64,000 bases of DNA. Origin: Spongilla lacustris. Lineage: Eukaryota; Porifera; Demospongiae; Spongillida; Spongillidae. The stretch lies in the NCBI GenBank assembly GCA_949361645.1, contig OX442421.1, positions 2,540,633 to 2,604,632 on the forward strand, written 5' to 3'. A model generated the notes under the pieces. That model made no database searches. It was not told where the DNA came from and saw nothing but the letters and a program-made list of their open reading frames with translations. Below are positions 56,165-64,000 of this stretch, in pieces (position 1 is the stretch's first letter; every line of letters begins with the position of its first letter). The position numbers and the translations under genes were made by a program.

Positions 56165-57830
56165 TAAACGTCAATAGCGCAGTGTTGTCAGGTTGTTTAA
56201 GAACCCTTGTTGCTTCACCCAGCCGCATCCTAGTCCTCTTGTGAAGCAAAGTTCACGCTTAACGAGAACCGAAACACGCCATTTTTAGCTACTTCTCCTC
56301 ACGTGTGAATCAACTAGACAGCTGGCTATGAAATTGTGTGAACAAGCTGTATGCCTTTATTACATGGCACTGTTGACTAATGGATAGATGCTGCTTGCTT
56401 ACCCCAGTACATGTACGCCAAAATATGGCCGGTTTTACGGCCACAATTGATCCGATGTTCTTCTGTACACGGCCAACTTTTGAAAAACGAATCACAACCG
56501 TTACGTTTTTTATCGGTTGTGAATAGGCATTGTTATTCACGTACTTCGGGTAGTGTGTTTTGAAAAGTGTATAACGCACGTGAAACGGATGCTTTTCAGA
56601 TCTACCTCAGAGGCGAATGCGGTGTAAATCAGTCACGAGCGTAATGAATAATTATATGTATGAATTTCAACATGCTATGAAAACATGGGTTTTATAAAAA
56701 ATTTATTCTTCAGCATTACATCTCGTTACAGTACATGTACACAAAGTATTAGTCCAAACAAAAGTCTGTTCATGGATGTAGCTGCTGCAATCATCTAATG
56801 CGCTGCGCAGACAGTGCAGTGATGAGGAGGGAGTCCACCATTGTCAGCAATGGGCAATCAAACTCGTCAAGTACACAGCCTTGTGTTCTTTATCCACAAG
56901 TTAGTAGGAACTTTCATGGTTCGGAAACCTCCCCCAATTTCTTGATGGATGGACCTACATCCACATAAACACATTGTAACACACATAATCACAAACACAT
57001 AGTAACACACATACACACAAACACATAGTAACACTCAAATATGTGCACACACGCATGTACATGTACAATGTACACACACATGTACTATGTATACACACGT
57101 GTAAACATACATGCACACACATAGTCTGTATAAGACAACATCGGTACCTAGTGTTGATAATTATACAAAAGTACATGTAGGATAACTTAATAGATGCCTG
57201 GCCAAGAAGGATGGTGCCATGTCCTGAGGTGATCACCAATGCTGCCGTTGATGCATATAACTGCATAAAACAAAGCAATACTGAATATTATTTTAACACT
57301 GCAGAGTCGCATACACACCTTGCACAGCGTTCCTGGTTTAGCGGACATGTCTGATTCCACACCTTTACAAACACAACATCAGACTTGTACAGCTCCATAA
57401 GACCATTGAACCTTGTTTACAGAATAATATAATATACACATACTTGTCTGAACAGATGCTGCACGTACCTCAATAGCAAAACGAGTGGGTACCTGGAAAA
57501 GATGTTCCTTGCACGATTGAAGCTTTGCACCTTACTTTTGCTTTTGAATAGAATGTGATTAAAATGCTTGTCTATAATAATTTATTAGTGCTAACCATTC
57601 AGTATTATAAGCTGAGGTTGCAGCATACAGTACAAGCAGGTGAGTTTTTAACTTTCTTTTCAGATTTGGAAAGCGAGCGTCTACAGACAATTGACTTGTA
57701 ACAAAGAGCCATCTCTAGGTCAACAACTCTCAATCCTAAAAACCTGCATGTATAGAGAGATACTTGTATACACATTACAAGTGTTACCAGCACTGACCTT
57801 CGATAGCTTACACAATGCTCCCTTTTCACC
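56165..57830. other. No gene recognised; acacacat microsatellite near 57 kb
   Basis: The stretch has short ca-rich repeats at about 56,960-57,130 and otherwise ordinary AT-rich text. No splice-bounded exon was supported. Confidence 0.4.
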
Positions 57831-58618
57831 TTAAGTTACTGCCAAGTCCCAGTTGGTAGCTTCTTCATTTGGAGCCTGAAATGGGACTTGTTCAGTCCCA
57901 TTAGTTGCCCGAGGTTATTTAACAAATTGAAATTGAAAATAGCTTTTACTTACATCATAATTCCGGTTGAGTTTATGTGTACTTGAGACAAGATGACTAC
58001 AGAAAAACATATCAAACATACACATTTGCTCACACACTTACATCATCATGCTAGTACTGGTAGAACAGCAGTTTGGATTTGCTCTACAACCTCCATATAT
58101 TAACAAAAACACCTGCTTTCTCTGAACTGAAAACATGCAAGCGCATAATTAATAATTGGGGGAAAATAACATAACCTACCTGTTTCTGCCTCGTCTTCGA
58201 CATATTTCACGGGTGTACACAATGAGGGTGGATCATGGACGAAGAACCTGCATACTTCTCCCTGTCAGAAAGAGCCACCTGCATATTATAACAAATCAAA
58301 TACTGCACTATAGCATTTATTCGATACAGAGCTACTACTCCTCGTGTACACTAGTTAGTACATACCAAATGCGCGGCGGATGATGTGCTTTACTGAAGTC
58401 TTGCAGAATATCTCCCGCTTTCCAGTTGCCTGGTGTAGTTCACAAACGTCGCACTTTTTCCGCCATGTTGCTAAAAGATCACGTGACACTAGTCCGCCCC
58501 GCCCAACTACACGACTCTTTTCGTCAAGTGCTAGTGACATGAAGCCAAATCCACCATGCCGTTGAATTTTACATGCACGTTTGTAATTGTTGTCCTGAAA
58601 CTTGTAACGTGGGTGCAC
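57831..58618 (-). CDS. Small unidentified protein-coding gene, about four exons
   Basis: Candidate exons on the minus strand: 58,618-58,367 (includes CDVCELHQATGKREIFCKTS and VKHIIRRAFG, donor gtatgt), 58,261-58,180 (EVCRFFVHDPPSLCTPVKYV, donor gtaggt), 57,996-57,954 (HLVSSTHKLNRNYD, donor gtaagt) and 57,875-57,831 (APNEEATNWDLAVT, TAA). Donors and acceptors are canonical, and the peptides look like ordinary conserved sequence, including a final DWxx-type acidic tail. The phases of the first two junctions do not fit perfectly, so one border or base is wrong. I do not recognise the family. Confidence 0.4.
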
Positions 58619-58739
58619 AGCAAAAACAGCTCAACCCGTCGTTTGGGACTTTATACATGTAGTTACCGTACAAGTCTTTTTATATTACGATTGGGTGTAA
58701 TAAAAATTATAAAACAAGCACTAATCGATACATTCACAT

Positions 58740-61170
58740 AATTTATATAAATCGCTGACTTTTTAATATGGTCTGAATCGGTTGTTTATATAAGTGCCGT
58801 AACGGTGGCGATTCTTTTCGGTCCGAATCAGAACAATTTATCACAACCGAGACACTTTGAAATCTTACGGCTCTACTTCATTTTGGGCGTGGTCTTGATG
58901 GAGCGATTCACACACGAGACATTAGGACGACTCAGATCCGTTATTTATCGCTTCAATTACGCCTCCGATATCACCCGCTAATCACTGGCGAACTTATTAC
59001 GCACGTGATTAGGAGGTGAAAAATGTTGGCTGTGTAATCTACTTCACATATTCTTGGAAAGGAATGTCTTTTTTGATGCTTAACCAGTTATAAGAACCAG
59101 TAGATCTATCTATCCATCTACGAGGCTTCAGCTAAGCTGTAGAGTCTTCGTAGTGGGCACACTAGGGTGTGTCTTGAAACTTATTATTTACAGTCAGCGA
59201 AGTTTCCAATCAACCTCCTGCGGTCGTAAAACAAAACTGTTGAACCACATAGGGATTGGCAACACCAGGCTCTCAATGGTAATAGGCTCGTTTCGGATGT
59301 AACCCCGTAACGGGGGAATAGCAGTAAATGAATAAAATTGAGCAGTAAATGAATACAATTGAGCATGGCGTTGTTGACTGAGATTCCAGACCAAGACTTA
59401 AAGTTTGTGTTTTAAGCCCTATACGTAGCGTTATGGACAAATACAGTGTACCGATCTGTTCTATCCGAGTTTCAGAAGGCATGCGAAGGGACTGGGAAGC
59501 AGGGTTATTTGTTAATTTTGTCACAAATTCATTCGAAGCATGCGTACAAAAAGCTATATATCTCCATAAGGGTATATCATAAGTCTGTGGAACAAACACA
59601 AAGGCACAGTTTAATCACTTCATCGTATTTAGGACAATTCAGGTTTGGAGCAAGTGTGTAAACTACGTTCAAAACAGGTACAACAGTCAACAGATATGTA
59701 ACGGGTACGAGTACCCATCAGTATCTTGTGTTAGGTACAAAGAGTTCCAGATCAGCTTGGATGAGGGCATGCAGGGACAAAATTAGAACGCAACGAGGGC
59801 TCGTGCTTTCATATATGTACGGATACAGGATACAACTAGTTGGGTCGCGCAATAATTGGGCCAATATAGTGATAAATCTTGCTCGTATCGCTTTTCTTTT
59901 GTATCTATAAATATCTCTTTGAACACATATCCTCCTTTTACCTCGCAACAACATTTATCTGTCCAAGGGAAAGCTACTGTGGCGCTGACAGTACTGGCAG
60001 GTTTTGTTTCTACACGCGAAACGAGCCTGTAACGCGGTCACGCCATACATTTAGATAGGCCGTTTCCAATCCCTATGTGTTGTATCTATGGTTGAACAGA
60101 GAGGCAGCTGATACGCGTACAAAACACCCCCACTTTCGTATCGAGCTCCCCTAAGATTGTTATCTTTCATCGTTATCGTAAGCTAATCTAATTTGTGGTT
60201 GTGGTACTATCATAACAGTCATGTACAATCTGGACCACACAAGAACCGACTTACGTGTATTTCCTTTCTCTAGAGCTCTTCAGATTAAAACGCATGCGCA
60301 TTGCAATCATGGGGCGTGGCCAACACATTGTATGAATGACCCACACTTGTTTCTGGGTGCTTGCAAAATTGTTGAGGGGAATTTGTGGTGGACAAAAAGT
60401 GATCATGAACTGAGCAACCACTGTTTGTTGAGGATTACTTCTCCTGGATGACTTTTTATAAAATAAGTATACTCTGCACTTACAATAATATATTTTATTA
60501 TAAAATAGCATTTACCCTGGTTCCAAAGTTCATCTGTTGCAGTTCTCCATATGTTCAGTCTAAAGCCAATCCTACATAGGACCCACTACCGTGGGTCCTG
60601 ATATATATGTACAGTGTGTAAGTCCATTTTATGAAGAACTCAATGTATGTGCACACAATTCACACACCTGTGAGTCTAGACTCTTGTGTGAGAAGGTGAG
60701 CCTCCTGTAGTCCAGTAGCGATGGTGGGCGTGTCCCTTCCTCCTCGTCCTCTTCAACCTCGTCCAAATACAGTTGGGAGCTTGTCCAACACCTCGATCAT
60801 GGCGGCAAGATAGATCAGAAGCCGTCGCCTGCACCCTGCAAGCGATGCACACATGTAGGTATATACAGGTCCTGGTACACAGTATACACAGGGGCACAAA
60901 GAGGGACATGTTATGTGACAGCTCACTTCTGAAGGTAGCTCTTCCGAATGTCACCACTGCCATTAGCAACCAGCTTCCGAGTTATATAGTCAATGGTATA
61001 CTAAGATAGATGTGTAGCACAGAGCAATGCTTCAGCCTCAATGTCATTAGCGGACCAGCTGTTCACAATAGGCCATCCTTAATGTTGTTATCTCCAGACT
61101 GCTGGGACAGCTGAAGACTCCTCATGTGATCGACTGCTGACTGCATTCATATTTGTTGATGCAACAGTTC
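58740..61170. other. No gene confidently recognised
   Basis: Several short open frames exist at 59.2-60.5 kb and at 60.67-61.0 kb on both strands but none has a domain or splice support. The part from about 60,970 to 61,170 may include further decayed exons of the ALDH-like pseudogene. Confidence 0.35.
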
Positions 61171-61519
61171 TGAAAACAGAAGAAGTTATTTCAATAGAAA
61201 ACAAAAAACACCACAAGAGAGTCCCCTCACAGCTCTGCTCAGCTCCTCCACAAAACTGCTCATGTACACCTCTCTACACCAGCCGCCTGTTGGTGTAGAT
61301 ACATGTCTGCCCCCCATGGGGACATCATGACATCATCAAAGATGACTCAATGCCACGCCCACCTACCTGTCCCGCATTCCTGTACTTAGTGAACAGTGCA
61401 TGTTTGACTGCCAGGGGTATGTCTGCTGAGTTGAAAACAATGAAGGGGGCGTTGCCTCATAGCTCCAGTGAGAGGCGCTTTAGTGTGTCTGCACACTGGG
61501 ACATTAGGAGCTGAAGAAG

Positions 61520-61685
61520 TGAGGAGGAGGAGGGGGAGGGGGAGGAGAGGGAGGGAGAGGAGAGAGGGAGGGGAGGAGAGGGGGAAGAGAGGGAGAGGGA
61601 GAAGAGAAGGAGGGGGAGGAGAGGGAGGAGAGGGAGAGGGAGAAAAGAGGGAGGAGAAGAGAGGGAGGGGAGGGAGGGGAGAGGT
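61520..61685 (+). repeat. GA-rich low-complexity tract
   Basis: Irregular gagga/gggag units in an intron of the ALDH-like pseudogene; open frames here are artefacts. Confidence 0.9.
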
Positions 61686-61761
61686 AAAGATAGGAACACA
61701 AAGTATGCCACATATCCACTGTGCTGCCTAGTGCCTAACCATCCACCCTCCTCCCCATCCA

Positions 61762-61787
61762 CCCCCCCCCCCCCCCCCCCCCCCCCC
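61762..61787. repeat. Poly(C) run, 26 bp
   Basis: The longest homopolymer in the window, a few bases from an exon border of the ALDH-like pseudogene. Confidence 0.95.
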
Positions 61788-61956
61788 TACCTTGCCAACA
61801 TAAGTTGATACAGTGAATGCAACCTCTGATACAAGCTGACTCTTACATAGGGACTCCCCCACATTGGGTACAGCCTGTCTGCTGCACTTGACCACATTGA
61901 ACACACCTGGGGGAACCCCCACCTGGTAAGCCAGCTGTTTATACAAGAGAGAAGTG

Positions 61957-62392
61957 ATGGGGAGGGGAGAGGAGGGAGGGAAGGGGAGGAGAGGGGAGGA
62001 GAGAGGAGAAGAGGGGAGAGGAGGGAGGGGAGAGGAGAGGAGAGGAGAGGAGAGGAGGGGAGGGGAGGGGAGGGGAGGGGAGGGGAGGGGAGGGGAGGGG
62101 AGGGGAGGGGAGGGGAGGGGAGGGGAGGGGAGGGGAGGGGAGGGGAGGGGAGAGGAGAGGAGGGGAGAGGAGGGAGGGGAGGAGAGAGGAGGGAGGGGAG
62201 AGGAGGGAGGGGAGGGGAGAGGAGGGAGGGGAGGGGAGAGGAGGGAGGGAAGGGGAGGGGAGGGAGGGGAGAGGAGGGAGGGAAGGGGAGGGGAGAGGAG
62301 GGAGGGGAGAGGAGGGAGGGGAGGGGAGGGGAGAGGAGGGAGGGGAGGGGAGGGGAGAGGAGGGAGGGGAGAGGTGGGAGGGGAGGGAAGGC
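61957..62392 (+). repeat. (GGGGA)n / (GAGGGAGGGGA)n purine tract
   Basis: About 435 bp of nearly pure purine, first (aggggaggga)-type units, then a regular aggggaggggag core, then gaggagggaggggag units. It fills the intron between the NAD-binding and following exons of the ALDH-like pseudogene. Confidence 0.95.
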
Positions 62393-62844
62393 TTGCCTCA
62401 GCCAATGCTAGGGTGGAGGATGGTGTCTCCTCTGAAGGCTTCACCACTGTGGTGCAGCCTGCAGCCAATGCAGGGGCAGCAGCCTTTCTGGTAACCATGG
62501 CACTCGGAAAGTTCCAAGGAGCAATTAGTGCTGTCACGCCCACCGGTTGTTTAATAACCAGAAGTCGCCTGTCTTTGGCGGTAGTGGGAACATATGCACG
62601 CTTTGCCTCTTCAGCAAACCACTCCACAAAGGACGCGCCATACATGATCTCTAGTACGGCTTCTGCCAAAGGCTGAAGGGGGGCGGGTACGCACTTGCGC
62701 ACTCCAGCTACACGATTTTAGCCAGGTCGTCTGTGTTCTGCATAATAAAGTTGTACCATCTTCTAAGCACCCCTGAACGTTCCTGACTCGATGACGCAGC
62801 CGTGAATGAGTACACATTGCGCAGTGCAAGAGTCACCTTGGCCA

Positions 62845-62873
62845 TAGATTAATAACCTTAGGTTATTAATCTA
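62845..62873. repeat. 13-bp-arm hairpin
   Basis: tagattaataacc and its exact reverse complement with a 3-bp spacer. Confidence 0.85.
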
Positions 62874-62901
62874 GGGTAGCGTCAGGTATGTTCGCCAGGC
62901 A

Positions 62902-63276
62902 GGAGTGTTCGCCACCCTTCACTTCAAACGCGGCGCCAAGGCTTACCTAATGTCTTTATCCCTCGGCACAAAATGGAAATAATACTACTTGGAGTCTGTG
63001 TTTACGGCACACTGTTAAAATTATATCTACTCTTTCAGTTGTTCCAAAATAATGACGTAAAGTTAGCTACCTCAATTATCGGTAGAAATGGCGCGGTAAA
63101 CACCGCACAATTGCTAGCGAGTCTATTTGGTGCAAGTCAGTGTCTGTAAGGTATGTAATGCAAATTCGCTTAAAATCTTGTTATTACAGAAGAGCAGTTC
63201 TTTCTGAACAATGTACATTGTTTCATGTTTGATGAAACGTACTGGCTTTGGAACCAGGGAGGGTGGCGAACACTCC
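62902..63276. mobile_element. Small MITE-like element with 17-bp TIRs
   Basis: ggagtgttcgccaccct (62,902-62,918) and its exact reverse complement (63,260-63,276) bound 375 bp of noncoding AT-rich text. Related ends recur at 63,430 (ggagtgttcgcca) and a foldback ggtaggtagtagtcgcca / tggcgactactcctacc lies at about 63,292-63,333, so several copies or a compound end are present. Confidence 0.6.
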
Positions 63277-63443
63277 AACCGTAATTTACGCTGGTAGGTA
63301 GTAGTCGCCAGGGGTGGCGACTACTCCTACCTCATCAAATGAAGTGATAGTGCTTAAATTAGCAACCATTAGGCTCCAAAATGTATCTAATTGATTATGT
63401 GTAAGTATTATAAGTTGTGCATGTTTCGGAGGAGTGTTCGCCA

Positions 63444-63468
63444 GGGGGGGGGGGGGGGGGGGGGGGGG
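63444..63468. repeat. Poly(G) run, 25 bp
   Basis: Starts directly after ggagtgttcgcca, a TIR-like end of the neighbouring MITE. Confidence 0.95.
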
Positions 63469-63843
63469 ATGTTACCTTTCATTCGAATGCGGTCTTTTCA
63501 ATAGAAGGCCTAATCATATGAGTGCATTTGTTTTTCTGATCTGCTGTTTTTATTCAGTCAGAGGTTGTACTATTTCGGCTAATGCAGAGATAATTACTAT
63601 GGGCCTAGGCCTGCTACTTAATAGCTTACATAGGATATGTATGCATGAATGGATTTTTTTTTTGTTCTTTTTAAAATGTGCAAATCATGAAAGAATACAA
63701 TTTATCATATTGTAGTGTTCAGTAATGGAGTGACAGTATTTGAAGTATTTAACTGAGAGCATGGACTCAGCTTTCAAGGAAGCTTAAGTTATAGGGAGGG
63801 TCGTTTGACTTGCAATGCAGTGTCAAAGACATATATCACATAG

Positions 63844-64000
63844 TGTACCCCGTGCATGTGGGTACAAATCACAAACTGCAAATGTACTTCACATGCTGAA
63901 TGCATTGACCAGCCTCACCAGGATTTATTTTCCTTTGAATCAGACAATGACGAGGTTTATTTCTGCCCAGAATGTTATTACAAGGAGCCAGATGATAACT
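63844..64000 (+). CDS. Partial PHD-finger-like zinc-binding exon running off the window
   Basis: An open frame starts after a TAG at 63,841 and stays open to the end of the window. It reads CTPCMWVQITNCKC, HAEC and, after an acidic loop, VYFCPECYY. The order C-x2-C, C-x-C, H-x2-C, C-x2-C is similar to a PHD-type finger closing with YFCPEC, although spacing is irregular. The rest of the protein is outside the window. It could belong to a chromatin protein or to a transposon-encoded protein. Confidence 0.4.

Larger units (their letters stand above)
61200..62815 (-). pseudogene. ALDH5A1: ALDH5A1-like (succinate-semialdehyde dehydrogenase) pseudogene
   Basis: Minus-strand segments follow the enzyme in order: [18 protein letters not shown] (about 62,770), [15 protein letters not shown] and [19 protein letters not shown] (62,650-62,500), [15 protein letters not shown], then [20 protein letters not shown] (61,930-61,795), LKRLSLEL and NAPFIVF (about 61,470), NAGQ and TCIYTNR (61,380/61,300). 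The active enzyme oxidises succinate semialdehyde in mitochondrial GABA breakdown. Here several lesions are visible: a TAG right after DDLAKIV followed by inserted bases, a TGA replacing the first glycine of the ELGG motif (61,457-61,459), a TAG at 61,274-61,276 and a one-base shift soon after, and AFTVS where AFTGS is expected. Introns contain GA-rich low-complexity tracts. Confidence 0.9.

Noticed and set aside
61954..62676. Gly/Glu/Arg-rich 240-codon frame on the + strand
   Set aside because: It runs through the GGGGA tract and the antisense of ALDH-like exons.

Overview
This window looks like nuclear DNA of an invertebrate animal. Genes are split into many short GT-AG exons with small introns (about 50-400 bp). 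The protein families are typical of metazoans: UHRF1, a PPM1D-like PP2C phosphatase, a receptor-type tyrosine phosphatase, and FN3 and Ig extracellular exons. Transposons, foldback elements, minisatellites and long G/C homopolymers are dense. A Crinkler-like gene, adhesin-type extracellular exons and many acatgtacatgta motifs would fit a sponge or another early-branching marine animal, but that placement is inference.

Layout. 1-7.2 kb is repeat-rich: a perfect hairpin, a palindrome, an old Ty3/Gypsy integrase remnant and a 2-kb pure-purine (GGGAGA)n satellite. 8.26-10.10 kb is an intact-looking PPM1D-like gene (+). 11.98-14.2 kb carries fragments of FN3/adhesin-type genes. 16.0-17.85 kb is an inverted, damaged copy of the spectrin-like gene at 34.85-36.68 kb; the two arms flank the UHRF1 locus. 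UHRF1 (+, 18.96-30.92 or 31.16 kb) is the best-supported gene: UBL, PHD, SRA and RING exons can be followed base by base, but no tandem-tudor region is found. Its second intron holds a nest: a short-TIR element (19,334-28,088) interrupted by a complete-looking DIRS/PAT-type tyrosine-recombinase retrotransposon (19,378-24,269) and by a hAT transposon (24,725-27,824) with an 8-bp target duplication.

32.3-34.0 kb holds receptor-PTP exons that stop at the catalytic loop, followed by the spectrin-like gene (34.2-37.1 kb). 38-39.9 kb holds Ig-type exons (-). 39.9-46.2 kb is mostly a roughly 160-183-bp satellite in two orientations, with a broken PTP exon between the two blocks. 46.6-47.6 kb is a nuclease-like protein with a Cys-rich tail, broken by a frame change. 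48.0-50.05 kb (-) is a Crinkler-like gene with a repetitive coiled coil and a PD-(D/E)XK-like domain. 50.74-56.10 kb consists of two successive large palindromes of about 2.5 kb each. 57.8-58.6 kb may hold a small unidentified gene (-). 61.2-62.8 kb is an ALDH5A1-like pseudogene (-). A PHD-like exon runs off the right edge.

The genes do not form a functional unit; the window reads as separate loci reshaped by duplication, inversion and transposition. All exon joins are manual readings of splice signals and reading frame. No alignment or database search was possible.
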